The translations under genes and the position numbers were made by a program. A stretch of 64,000 bases of DNA from Dactylellina haptotyla (taxonomy: Eukaryota; Ascomycota; Orbiliomycetes; Orbiliales; Orbiliaceae), in contig CM062381.1 in NCBI GenBank assembly GCA_031310005.1, forward strand, positions 2,480,001 to 2,544,000. The letters are read 5' to 3'. Within the stretch, counting starts at the first letter, position 1; each line of letters starts with the position of its first letter. This document shows, piece by piece, positions 35,373 to 47,237 of this stretch. Under the pieces are notes generated by a model that saw only the letters and a program-made list of their open reading frames with translations, was not told the DNA's origin and ran no database searches.

Positions 35373-36983
35373 ATGGCTACCAACCGCAAGTATGCCGCGC
35401 TTCCTGACATCGTACGTTCCTGCCCCTTTGCTACAAGATGAGCGACCAACCACATTGCTTATCGATTCTCAACTAACTGACATCTGCAGGACATCTCCGC
35501 AAAGGATGTCTTTGAAACGCCAGACCTCACCGACGACTCAACGCTACCTGTAAGACTGCTAATTGAACCGCCCCTTAAGACGCTGCAAGTAGCATCTCAC
35601 TTCTAACCATCGCAAACCATTCCAAAAAAAAAAAAGACCTCACCTTCCAGAAACGCCAACTCCCTCAACGACCGCTCTTCCGTGTCTTCACAGACCGACG
35701 ATGACGATGAAGCCCGTGAAATTGCACACCCGCGAATTCACCCGCGCCTGGCGCGTAACGTGTTCACGAACGCGCAGGTCGATGCTACCGATGTAGACTT
35801 CTCTGATCGCATTGCATCCAAACGCAAGAGCTATCGGACCTCTACGAGGCATAAGCGTAGAATTCGTATGGACGAACGAGATAGAGAGCTCTACGGTGAT
35901 GTGGAAGATGAGATGTTTGATGATGCCGAGGAAGACGATAGCGAAGGTGAGGAAGGCGTGGGGAAACGCTTGGCGAGGCTACGCAGGGAGATGGAGGAGT
36001 TGAAGGGAATGATTGAGGAGGAAAGGCGGGAGAAGGAGGAAATTAGGCGTGAGGGTGGCGGTGGAAACGGTGAAGATGAGGGAGAGGACCCTGATGAGGA
36101 TAGCTGGGAGAGGCTGGCAGAAATTATGGAGGAACTGATGACCGCCAAGGGCAAAGGCGGAGGCGCCGAAGCAGATCTCTCGCGAAAGCTAGCCAACGGG
36201 CTCAAGGTTCTTCCGCCGGTTACGGTGTCTACACCCTCCGAGACGAAGGAAATCGCCGGCGACATTGTCCGGCAATCTGGCGCCACGGCAAACTACACTG
36301 TTACGTATTCACCGCATTTCAAGAAGACACACACGTTGGCGAAAGTGGCAGAGTTCGATTCGAGGATTACATTGTTGGAGCGGCTACTGGGGATTTCTGC
36401 GACCCAGTCGCTGGCTTCGATACCAACGAATTTTGCGATTATTTCTTCCCTGGAAACCCTCACCCAGCAGCTGACGGTTCTCACGAATACTTCTGCGTCA
36501 TCACTAGATTCTGCCGCCCGGCGCGTGAAGAGCCTTACGACTGACGCTGAGAAGTTGACCGAAGCACGCAAAGCGGCCAAGGCAGCATTAGAAAGTCGCC
36601 GGGCAGCCGGTGAGGAGGAAGCCGCAATAGGAGGAACCCTACCGGAAGGCCCATCATATCTCGCAGATACGGAAAACGAGGCCAAGGTTAATGCTCTTTA
36701 CGGGACCCTAGACACGATTGACAGATTGTCGCCACTTCTCCCCGCGGTGCTTGACCGATTGAGGAGTTTGAGGAGCGTACACGCAGAAGCGGCGAGGAGT
36801 GTACAGAGTTTGGAGACGATCGAAAAGAGACAGGAGGAGATGCAGATAGAGATTAACAAGTGGAAAGAAGCGCTGGAGAAGGTGGAGACGGCTGTTGGTG
36901 AGAACGAGAAGACAGTGGGGGGGAACATGCAACAGGTGGAAAAGTGGGTCAAGACGCTGGAGGACAAGATGCGCCAGCTGTAG
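35373..36983 (+). CDS. Dynactin subunit 2 (dynamitin, p50/Jnm1-like)
   Basis: Dynamitin organises the shoulder of dynactin, the cofactor of cytoplasmic dynein in nuclear and vesicle transport. Exons are 35373..35411, 35490..35549 and 35637..36983 (481 aa); the first exon codes only 13 residues. The conserved N-terminus is MATNRKYAALPDIDIS, then DVFETPDL, characteristic of this family and of its Arp1-binding segment. A basic patch (KRKSYRTSTRHKRRIRM) and an acidic stretch follow. Long heptad-rich helices cover residues 125-165, 280-320 and 395-480, ending in an amphipathic coiled coil. The acceptor of exon 3 lies after a run of A (AAAAAAG), which is unusual but is the only one that keeps the frame and the TSPSRN sequence. 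Confidence 0.9.
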
Positions 36984-37568
36984 GTACCAACCGATACGGG
37001 GTGATACCCCCTCCGCTACTTCCAGATTACCTGCAGACAGGTTACTCCGCATTTCTGAATGTACCGTACACGCCCTGTAGCATTGCTGACGATACGTCTG
37101 GCTCTCTCGTGCGACGGAGCCATGCACCACGGCGGCACAGCGCATACGTGCGCCTGTTGGATGTGTTGGACGTGTTGGGAAGAAAGAAAGCCAAACAAAA
37201 TAACAGGACCCGAGTGATTGATTTGATTTGATCCGATTGACTTGATTAATTCATACCTGGCTGATACATTCGACTGATACGTTCGATTGTCTGCCCGAAC
37301 GTAACGGACGGGTGGCAGCCCGCCAGCTGCTGTGCCGCGCGACGACAAGTGCTTCCACAGCTTCCACAGCCATCGCTCCCATTGCACCGTATCCCAAGCA
37401 TCATCTCCGCCATCTCCATCCCCCGCCCCCGCTTCCTGCCATCTCGTTCATATATACCGGAGGTACGCGCTCAAGCGGGTGCCGCGATTGGGTTTGCCCC
37501 GTTACCCATTCCCCCCGGACGGTGTCTCCCATCAACATTGCTTCGCATCCCAGCGTGTAAATTTATAA
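36984..37568. other. Intergenic region dynamitin - BAH/PHD protein
   Basis: No supported gene. It includes GATTGATTTGATTTGATCCGATT repeats near 37214-37240 and a C-rich leader before 37569. Confidence 0.4.
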
Positions 37569-38640
37569 ATGGCGCCTAAGCGCAGAAGAGCTCCCACCGC
37601 AAGTGCTACCCCGAATCCTGAACCCACCGATGAAGGATTTCAGGCCCACGAGTTCGAGATAAAGATCAAACGGCAGCACAAGGTCCATCCAAAGCCCGGC
37701 AGGAAGAGGAAACATGGCCAGATATCCTCCAGCTCCGAACCCAAGTTTGAACTCGATCTCATCAAGCAACTCAACATCCAACCGCGAGCGCTTTGGAACA
37801 GCCTACCCAGCTACAATAACTTTGTTGTCGAACCAGTTATCTTTAAAAGGGGTGATATTGTTGAAGTCAAACGTACTCCCACCTTGGATGACGAACCAAA
37901 GAATCCCACACCGTGGATAGCCCGCGTTCTCGAGATCAGGGCGAGCGATCCGTCCCACGTTTACCTGAGAGTTGCATGGTTCTACTGGCCCGACGAGCTC
38001 CCAATGGGCCGGAAAGAATACCACGGGCTCGATGAGATCATTGAGAGTAATCACCCGGATATCATCGATGCCATGTCTGTCGAAGGTTTAGCCGACGTTA
38101 TGGAATGGGATGAAAAGGACGAAGATGCCGAATTGAGTGGTAATTATTATCGCCAGCAACTGGACTATATGACGAATCAGTTGTCGGTAAGTATTAAACT
38201 TGGAATCTTTATTGATGACGGAAACTCGTCTCGTCTAACAATTGACTTGCCAGACCCCTAAACCCATCTGCATCTGTAGCAGACCCCACAACCCGGATGG
38301 CATAATACTCGAGTGCTCATCCTGCAAGACATGGCTGCACGACGAATGTATCACCACCGATGCTGTTAAACGCCATAACAAACGTGGATTCGCAAAAGCC
38401 GAAAAATCCAAATCCAGGTCCGACATCATGAGTCCGAAGCCTGTAAGGAAAGGGCCTAAAAAGGAGCCTAGTATCGAGCCAAATATAGAATCGAGTATTG
38501 CTGCTGTGGTGTTTGATGGTAGACTTCGGATCAAAGAAGAGCCAAAGAGCAACGACCGGGATTCGGATTCAGGACTTGACACTAATACCATTATCGATGA
38601 GGAAATTCGATGTTTGAACTGCGGTGAATTCATTTCATAA
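37569..38640 (+). CDS. Small BAH-PHD chromatin protein (EPR-1-like family)
   Basis: Predicted nuclear reader of modified histones. Exons are 37569..38186 and 38254..38640 (334 aa). The N-terminus is basic (MAPKRRRAP, KPGRKRKHG). A BAH domain covers about residues 90-185 (IFKRGDIVEVKRTPT, PWIARVLEIRAS, YLRVAWFYWPDELP, HGLDEIIESNHPDIID). A PHD-type zinc finger starts right after the intron: C212, C214, C227, C230, H235 and C238 are visible (ICICSRPHNPDG, CSSCKTWLHDEC). The last ligand pair is probably C326/C329 (RCLNCGEF) at the extreme C-terminus, so an insert of 87 basic and acidic residues splits the finger. BAH-PHD proteins of filamentous fungi include EPR-1 of Neurospora, an effector of H3K27-methyl silencing; whether this is its orthologue cannot be decided by eye. 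Confidence 0.85.
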
Positions 38641-39156
38641 AGCCGTATTCGCTGTTTATGGATATGGACAAACTGCTCGAAAATATTAGGGATTCTCTTG
38701 CACTTTACATTTCTAATCTTTCCCTTTAGGTTTTCTCGTTTCGTACAAGCCCGTGCATCTTTATTGTCTTTTATATCATATCCTTATTCCATAGCACCCA
38801 CGAAATACGCAAGCTTGTAATGATCTCCTTCTTAAACCCCTTATGGTCTTTAATATCTTTCGAAGAAAGCAGGTACTTTTACTCTTAGCTCAAAGATACA
38901 GAATTATGAAATAACGCAATAATGTATGAAACAAGCTTAAGATCGAGCAGAAATGAACATTGATTGCTATTCTTGGTTTCGAGGTCTACTTTTTATACTC
39001 CCATAAGTAACACCTTTTGTTCTTGTAATTTAATGCTAGGCTTGGTCACTCCGATAATGGGGCACAATGCGATTTGTTTATTACAAGCCTAGGTCGAGGT
39101 GTTACGCCTTGATGCGTTCACAATTGGTTCCACGCAATGCATAAAACCGCTCCAAA
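38641..39156. other. Intergenic region BAH-PHD - phosphatase-fold protein
   Basis: AT-rich spacer; no gene or clear element seen. Confidence 0.4.
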
Positions 39157-39990
39157 ATGACATCGACGGAAAGATCAATAATTCCCCAAATCTCCACCGA
39201 GCCCAATGAAGAAGAGAACACCATCACCGGTGCGAGTGTGCCGAGTGTAGCAGCTCCCAGGGTACTGATCCCCCCACTCTCCTTCGCGCTCGTCTCCACG
39301 GGCGTATATCGCTCCGGCTGTCCGATGCCTCTCAACTTCCCCTTCCTCACCAAATTGCACCTGAAAACTATCATCTACCTGGCAGACCAAGACCTCCCAT
39401 CGGATTTACACACCTTCATTGCCCAAAATAGTATCCAAGTCTTCCATTTCCGCGTGCAACAAGTCCGCGGCGATGATTCGGCCAACACAGCCAACACAAA
39501 CGGGATTGTACTCACTAATGGGTACGGGTTCCAACACACCGCAAGACGACGGTCCTCCGTAGAGAAGGAAAAGAAGGAAAAGGGGGAAAACGACCCGGAA
39601 ATTACAAGACAAGCATTGGAGCTGTTGCTCGATCACAGAAATTTCCCGATTCTGATTCATTCGAATAAAGGGAAACATCGGAGCGGGGTGTTGGTTGCTT
39701 GTATGCGAAAGTTGCTGCAGAATTGGGCCTTTGAGTCTGTTAGGACGGAATATCACTACTTCGCTGGTGAGAAAGGCAAAGCCGATATCGAGGTATTTAA
39801 AAGACGCCCTCGCTTTTTATTTCTTGGTATCGATAGTATTATATACTTGAGGTATCAGAATAGCTAACTCGCCATTCAGTTTATTGAAAAGTTCGAACCA
39901 AAGCTACACTACGATGAGCGCTGGTCACCTTGCTGGTTGAGATCTTCGCCTGGTGATGATATCTTGATTAAAATTTCTAAGGATGTATGA
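39157..39990 (+). CDS. Siw14/Oca-type atypical dual-specificity phosphatase fold, catalytic Cys replaced by Ser
   Basis: Member of the plant-and-fungi atypical DSP family (Siw14, Oca1-6), which includes inositol-pyrophosphate phosphatases. Exons are 39157..39792 and 39880..39990 (248 aa). Family hallmarks are FALVSTGVYRSGCPMPLNFPFL, then LKTIIYLADQ, and a P-loop at residues 166-178. That loop reads LIHSNKGKHRSG, where active members have HC(X5)R. Residue 169, normally the nucleophilic Cys, is Ser (codon TCG at 39661-39663), while Arg175 is kept. The C-terminus WSPCWLRSSPGDDILIKIS is complete after splicing. An inserted low-complexity stretch (residues 105-148) separates core strands. The protein is probably a pseudophosphatase, as are several Oca-complex members. 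An alternative is weak activity on a different substrate. Confidence 0.85.
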
Positions 39991-40338
39991 CTGTGATCTC
40001 GTGGCTCGGAACATTTGATTGGTTCGTCGGGCGTTATCCGTGCAGCCTTGAACCTATCAAAACCTGAACGTCTGTTATTTTTTATTGATTTCTCGATGGC
40101 AGCAAAGGGGGGCTGGGCGATCTCGCTCTACCAGCCATTAGGAATAGTCGCGGGGACTACGCAAAATAGCGCTGGGATGGAAACACAAGTAATGCGACTG
40201 AGAGAGGCAAGAAGTCCGGAATCTCCAGAAGACGTGTCTAAGGTATGAAGGACAGGAAAACAAAGCTAGAGATGAAAGCAACGCCAACCTATGAATGAAA
40301 GAGAGCAGTTGAAACAAACGATAGAAACAATAACATCT
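39991..40338. other. Convergent 3' region
   Basis: Short spacer between the stops of the phosphatase-fold gene and mlh2. A 77-codon frame at 40015-40248 has no family resemblance and lies in presumed 3' UTR. Confidence 0.4.
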
Positions 40339-43300
40339 CTAATCTCCCGCTAGGTTTAGAAATTTAATATCAAAGTCCTTTCCATTGGTTATGCCTTCTT
40401 GTAGTAGCTCTAGCCCGTTATCGCCCTGATAATCTGCATCCTTGACGTATCTTCGGAGGAAATTCCTGAATATTTTATCCAATTCCGTATCTGCTAGGGA
40501 TGGTCTCATATCATACTCATCGTCGTAAAGGTTATCATTAATGAGCCGCGCGCGAAAGCAAAGAGTTTTAAAATCCAACCCAGGCATCGATGTGGCGAAA
40601 AGACTAGAAGGAGGAAATAAATAATCGTCTTCCCTCCAAAACTCCTTATTCGAAACCCGGGATTTTTTTGTCGGTGTTTTGTACGGCCTGTGGAAAAAAT
40701 TAGGAGCATATGAGAGCTTGATTTCCCTTAATCTACTATCGTCTACCAATGATTGTCCGTTTTCTTGCCGCAATGCGATTGTCTTTAGGGTGGGTTCATC
40801 ATCTTCAGAGAATGAGGATAAGTCCTCGTCCTCGTCCCCGTCCTCGCCAAAATGTGCGTTCTGTTGATCTTGTTGGCGTCTCATCCTATCTGCTCCCGAA
40901 TTGAATAATCCGCGCCCGCCATCTCCTTGCGCACCCGACATTCGTAAATCTGGTCTACCAAAAAAAACTGAAGGCGGTAGAGTTATGTCGTCCTCTTCAT
41001 CCCCATCTTCAGAAAGTGGATTTCCTGCAGCTGCGCTATTCTGATTGTTTGAGACCCATTTATCAAGGGGGCCATATGATTGTCTCGTAGACATTTGGGT
41101 GTCTGCTGATCGAGCGTGGCTTTGTTTTGCGGGTGAAGAGAGTCCTTGTTCCTCGGTGATATTTATTTTCGGGTTTATGCTGTTCTGGGACTCGTTTTGG
41201 GAACCCGTATGATCACTACCGAAACCTGGAAACCATACACCACTCTTCGTCGAAATTTTAGGAATAGGTGCAGCGGGTGTGCACATAGATGCAATAAAGA
41301 CGTCTGAATAGCTCGTGGCTTCTAGGATGCTGGTTTGCCTGGGGCTTTGACTTTCCGATATCCTTGACCGCGAAATATATGGTAGCGAGCCTGTTTTTTG
41401 GGACTTGTTAAGTGTGTGGGTCATTTGAGACGTTTGGACTCGACTATCTTGGGGAACCACACGAGCATTCAGCTTGGAAATGATCCACGGATTCGATAGA
41501 GAATTGTCGGTACAGGTATCCTCGTCTTTAACTGTATTAGCTTCTGTTTAATGGCACTGGAAATGGTATTTGCCTACCTCTTCTATCTTGCCGTCTTTCT
41601 CTTTCGTGGAATATTTCTTCAATATCTATAAATTCGTCGTCATCGTCGGCTTCAAACCCAGAGCTGTACATGTTAAAATTCCACGTAGAACTTTTAGGCA
41701 TGCCTTGGATTGCTTCGATGTCGTTGGATTGCCCTATTTCCAGAATATTCCGTTCTTTCGGCTGCTCTTGAGGTACGGTATCATCTGTACAGCTCCCGAA
41801 ACACTCTTTGGTACCTTTGAAAATTTCATTGGCTTTGATGGCACTAGAGCTCATTTTAATCGGAGGCGAACTAGACGGCAGTTGAATCCTATTCTCGCCT
41901 AGTAATCCATTTCCTACCCTAGTTTGGGCTGGTAGTTTCCTCGGTATCCGTGAGGAATATAAATCACTTGGGATGTTAGAATCGTCTGTGTCCTCGCTGG
42001 TGAACTCTTGTCCCGTCCTATTTAGGGGATTGGGCTCCTTAGTGTGTATTTCGCTGTTAGGGTTCCTCATGCTCATTGGTTCAACCAGCTCCGTGTTTTG
42101 ATATAACTCCTCGAAAAACTCCTTGATGTTGGATACTACCCCCTCGTTGCTCTCGAATAGTACGTCATCCTTAGAAGGCTCAATATTGACATCCACCTTA
42201 CCGGGACTCGATAAAATATTGAGAAATAGAAGGGGCTCGGCTGGGCTCTCGATAGACCTCCCAGCAAACAACGCCTTTATTTGTTTCTTATAGCTGCTAT
42301 ATATCAAATGGCCTAGTCCTTGAGTCCTTGCGGTGGATAGCGGACGACCTTTATATGCTACGCACACACCCTTTCTAGAGACTGGAGAAGTATCTAAACC
42401 TCGCATTCGTCAGTTGGTATATCAAGATTTAAGTAGATGATTGCGAGTTACCGGCATTCGCTTTGACTAAGAAAGCCTCAAATTCCATATCTCTCTTGCC
42501 TTCTGTACGATTGACCCACTGTCCATTCCGGCAGGGCTCGACGCCGAACGCCTTGATAACCGCCTGTTCCTTGGTACTGCTAGCCGCAAAAATGATGTCG
42601 TATTTCGGGTCGATTTTCTTTTTCCTATGGTAGGTTGATGGTTCAGACACGCACTTAAACTGAAATCTGGTTCTCGAATGAGTAAGATAATATGACAGCA
42701 ACAGTGGGCGTATCTGTCCTAGATATTTTGTCGCCATCTTCTCGACAGTTTTTTTGCGCACAGGGAAGTTTGCAAAAAGATTTGAAACTCGAACACTACA
42801 TCCCACAGGAGCAGAAACTGGAGTGATGCTAACAAGTCAAGACATGGCATCAGTTTTCAATACTGCGATATACGGAATCTAAATACTTACGTTTTAAGTG
42901 ACCCGTCAAGAGCAATCTCGTAAGCAACGGCAATAGATTCTGATTTCACGCGAGTAGTGATGGTAAGGACGCCAGAGACTGTAGCGAGACTTGCCAATGC
43001 CTCGCCCCTAAATCCGAGAGTCGCAACATCTAGCAAGTCATCAAATGATACTATCTTGCTTGTACAATTAGGTCTCGCCACTAAGGAAAAAGCGGCAGTT
43101 TATCAGAAAGCCTGCTCGGGAGGCATATACAGAGAGTTCAGATGGATCCCGGGAAGTATACTTAAGTGTCTATCCGACGGGTCAATTCCAGGGCCATTGT
43201 CTTTGACTTGAATATGAGAAACCAAGTCCGAGGTGGCTTCGACAAGGATAGATGTGGCACCTGCATCCAACGCGTTCTCGATAAGTTCCTATGTTGGAAT

Positions 43301-43447
43301 TTTGAAATAGGAGGTCAGTTTTCACCTTTGTATAATTAGCAGAGATAGAATCAGAATGACACGTACTTTAATGACAGTTATGGGATCCGTGATGACCTGG
43401 GATGACCCCAGACGGCGGACTGATTCCCGTGGAATCTCGTGTATCAT
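40339..43447 (-). CDS. mlh2: MutL-homologue mismatch-repair protein, Mlh2 (human PMS1) type
   Basis: GHKL-ATPase subunit of a MutL heterodimer (with Mlh1) acting in mismatch repair and recombination. Exons (complement): 43447..43367, 43288..43162, 43080..42891, 42828..42452, 42399..41578, 41531..40339 (929 aa). ATPase motifs are present: [13 protein letters not shown] (Mg/ATP Glu-Asn), KDNGPGID, and [17 protein letters not shown]. The transducer domain with [16 protein letters not shown] and the [11 protein letters not shown] region follow. [10 protein letters not shown] lies at the start of exon 6. The starting helix [18 protein letters not shown] lacks the AAGEV-type Ile-Ala-Ala-Gly of Mlh1/Pms1-endonuclease proteins and fits the Mlh2 class. 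I see no DQHA(X)2E(X)4E endonuclease motif, so it is a non-nuclease MutL. Which MutL class it is needs a tree. Confidence 0.88.
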
Positions 43448-44134
43448 TGTTCGATTATTTCTTGCATTAAGTCTATGTAACTGGAATTACAGATCTAATG
43501 ATGAGGCTTAGGTCATAGCGAGGCTTAAGGATGGAGGATTGTTGGCTTAGTGTTTGGAATGGACATGTTATGACGTTGCCACCACAAACGTCCAGTATTT
43601 GGTGATGTAAAGGTGGGAAGATAGAGGACCAACCCCCAACACTCATAGCTGTTGTCTGTGAATATGTTCTGCATGGGAACTCAGGGAAACCGCTCTTAAT
43701 GGAAATTACACATAATGATTTATTTCTTCATAGTGAGTTTCTCTGCCTTGGAGGTTATATATAATTCAAGCACTTAAGATTAAGGGTTCCTGGTGCTTAA
43801 CGGGCCGGGGATTCTGATGGGTTAGATGGAGCTCGTTCACCCATCAAGTGTATCCAGGTAATTTACAATAGAGAAAGCAGCTCAATTGAAATGCTGCTAG
43901 TGATGAATATTTAACATTTAGAAGAGAACGTTCAATCATATAGACAATTCTCGTTCCTAAACTCCCATGACATGCGAATGAAGGTAAAGAAAAGGGAAAG
44001 GGTGCGTAGATTCCATGGAAGGGATGGAATCATTTTAGATGTAAAATAGCCTCTAAGAAGGGAGCATTTATAATGAATTAAAAAACTCTTTAGGTAAAAA
44101 TGAGTTAGAGAAACAACAGACAGAAACTCTCAAT
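43448..44134. other. Intergenic region top1 - mlh2
   Basis: 687 bp between the top1 stop and the mlh2 start, both on the minus strand. It holds the mlh2 promoter; no gene seen. Confidence 0.4.
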
Positions 44135-47100
44135 TTAGAACTCCCAGTTTTCGTCGACACTCTCAATAGCCCACTTGAATTTCTCTCGGAGGGCTTTCGG
44201 GAAAATTCGTTCAAGTGGAACATCGAATCTCTTGCAGAATACAACTGACAGACGCGGATCAATATAATTGATCTTAGATGTGCCGAGAGACACTTCCGAA
44301 GTATTTTCCTTGTCCTGTAGGCAGGGGTTAGTAACTGTTTTAGAAAATCGAAAAAGAAAAACACCATGTCAACACGTACCTTCATCATACTAGTCTTAAC
44401 CTGGATCTTCTCATCGATCTTTTCGATTTGCTCTTCGAACTTTTCGACTGATGGAGCCTTTCCGGCTGCCTCCAGTTTGCCAGTTTTGTTCTCCTTAGCG
44501 AACTCCTTCTTCATTTCATCAATAACGGCAAGTCGAGATTTGAGTTCAGACGCTTTCATCTCTTTTTCACCACTAGCGGCTAGCTTCTCGTTATCTTTGG
44601 CGAACTTTTTCTCAATCTTCTTCTGCTCCTCTTCAATGAGCCAAGCTTGATGATCCTTGATCCACTCCTCGTTATCAATTTCAGCGTCTGGCTTGAAGTA
44701 CTCAGGTTTCTTCTTCTTTAGTTTTGGTTCGAGATCAAGAATCATCTTCTTTAGCCTCCATTTTTGATACATCAACGCCTTGATTTCGTACAACTTCTTC
44801 TCCATTTGTGAATCATGCATCTTGCTCTTAGTACGCTGATGGTTGCAAAGGATAGCGACCTTTTTGTTTGCTTCGTTATACGCAGCGTGTTTGTCTGCAA
44901 CAGTACCGACGTTCTTCATTTTGGCAAGCTCTTGTTGCATGGTCCAGGAAGCGTTATAGGTACGGAAGACTTTGGCGCTGAGCCCGTCCATGTGGCTCTT
45001 GAACCAGTCATTAATATGTTTGGTCTGAGGAACAGGTCAGTAAAATGCAAAAAGGTGAATAATACGGAGAACGTAGGCTCACTTGGATACGATCGAAGAG
45101 GTCATCACCAGGGCCCTTGGGCGCCTTCTTGAAAATTCGAAGATTTTTGAAGACCTGTTTATCGACAGTGTAGACTTGGTCGAATTGAATACTGTCTTTA
45201 CCCAAGAACTTGAAGTGAACAAGATTTGGTTCTTCGAGCGTGACGTGCTCATATCGTAAGCTACAGCAACCAACAGTGTCCGCTTCGTCGTCACCCTTCT
45301 CGTTTCCAGCTCTAAGGGCGAATTTATCGATCAAATATATCGCCGTTGCGCGCTGACGGATCATGGTCTGTTTGTCGAGCAAATCCTGAGTGTACTCCCG
45401 TCTGATTTTTCCGATATGTTTCTATAAAACAGGTTAGATATCCATGCATTCTTCAAAAGATCACCTTATCAACTAACCTTGAGTTCACGGGCCTTCTCGT
45501 ATTTTTTGAAATCACTCTGGCCCTTGAGAGAACTAGTAACAGCTAGCATGACATACTTGACATTGCTATTGATGTTTTCAGTCCACATAGCCAGCCAGGA
45601 TGCAGTTTGGTTGTGGACAATGTTGCCCCATTTGTGACCTTTTGGGGGAGGAGGAACCGTTGCTTCTTTGCCGATGTTCAAGGTGATTTGTTCTGGTGCT
45701 ACGCGCTTCTTCAGCATGCCACGTTTGGGATGTTCCCCACGGCCTCTGAAAAGGCCCGGAGGTTCGACTCGGAAGTTGCCAACTTTCTCTTTCCGACCGT
45801 TCCACTGGCAGAACTGATAAGGTTCTTCAACCTTATCCTTCTCCGCCTTGGCTTGCTTCTTTTCGGCGGCTGTCATGGCTTTCTTTGCTTCTTTTTGAGC
45901 AGTGAAATACTCGAACATCGGGCGGAAGTCGCACTTTTCGTAGGTTTCGATTTTAACAGTCTGCATGTACAGGCGCGTAAGTACTATACAATCTGGAGAT
46001 ATCCATGATACAAACTTACCTTGCCATTCTTGTCCTTCGCACCGCCAGTTTCCTTGAGAACTTTCTTCCAGTCCACAAAAAAGTTCTCAATGAACTTTTC
46101 GTCGCTTGCCTGGGGAGCTTCAAGCAATGCAGCCATGAATCCGGCAACCTCTTCAGCTTCTGGGTTCAGAACAAGGGGGGTTCCATCGTACTTCATTTTG
46201 ACGCTTGAAGGTAGTGTCTCATAGGGGGGTGGAAACATCACACCGGCATGCTGGAGTGTCTCCCACTTTTGCTTCCCATCGTTTTGATCCGCCTCCCACC
46301 ATTTGTACTCGTCGCCATCTTCCTCACCCTCAGGAGTTGCCTCCTCCTCCTCCTCTTCAGACTTGGCTTTTGCCTTGCCTTTTGTGGCTTTCTTGGGAGC
46401 AGGTTCTTCGACTTTGACCTTGCCTTTCGTCTTTCTTCCTTTGGCGGACGCAGGGGCTTCCTCCTCATCCTCCTCCTTCTTTACTTTAGACTTTTTCGCG
46501 GATGTGGTTTTCCTTTGCTTGGCCATCGGGACATCGCTATCTGACTCGGATGGTGTTTCCTCCTTTGGCTTGCGCTTCGAGGCCGATTTCGACTTGGGGG
46601 TAGCTTTCGCAGCAACCTTCGCCTTAGGGGTTGCCTTTGGGGTTTGTTTAGCGGCGGCCTTTTCGATTTCCTTTTTTTCTTTTGAAAGCTTCTGGAGAGG
46701 AATGTCGTCGTCCTCGAAGTCGGATTCGGATTCCTCCTTCATCGATTTTGTGGATTTTCTCCTGGAATTGACGAGTGGGACATCATCCGAGTCGGAGTCG
46801 TCGGATGACGGCTTTTTAGAAATCCCGTTCACGGTCCTCCGTCTCTTAGACTAATGTAGAATTTGAAGTTGAATTAGTAAATGAGACGAGAGGTAGATGA
46901 CAGAAATAAAGAATTGAAAAATGAAAAATTGAAAAAAGAAAAAAGAAAAGGGAAAAGAAAATCACGGAGGAAATACCAATGGTTCTTCGTCTGACTCGGA
47001 TTCGTCCTTGATAGCGGGTTTCTGTGTGGCTTTCCTCTTGCTGGTGCCATTGATGACCTTTGAGACTTTGGCGGGATCGATGGCGATACCTGGGGCATGT

Positions 47101-47237
47101 GCGCGGTCGATTTCCATGGATTCCTTCTCCATCTTGCGGTCCACGGAGGGATCGATCTTTTCCGGCAGAACAGCTCGGCCATTCGACTTTCGAGGCCGCC
47201 TGGCGAGAGGAAGTCCGTCCTCATCGGAAGAAGACAT
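44135..47237 (-). CDS. top1: DNA topoisomerase I (type IB)
   Basis: Nuclear topoisomerase that relaxes supercoils through a 3'-phosphotyrosine intermediate. Exons (complement): 47237..46977, 46850..46020, 45960..45478, 45421..45083, 45024..44380, 44314..44135 (912 aa). The N-terminal 270 residues are acidic/Lys-rich with KATPKAK repeats and putative NLSs. The core shows [44 protein letters not shown] (catalytic Arg), FLGKDSIQF (catalytic Lys) and ILCNHQR (catalytic Arg). A coiled-coil linker (residues 700-830) follows. The C-terminal active site is [12 protein letters not shown] with the nucleophile Tyr870. The end [15 protein letters not shown] is family-typical. It sits head-to-head with the ATP synthase gamma gene across 1.8 kb. 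Confidence 0.97.

Noticed and set aside
40015-40248. 77-codon frame after the phosphatase-fold gene
   Set aside because: It begins 25 bp after a convincing stop, has no family resemblance and sits in the convergent 3' region.
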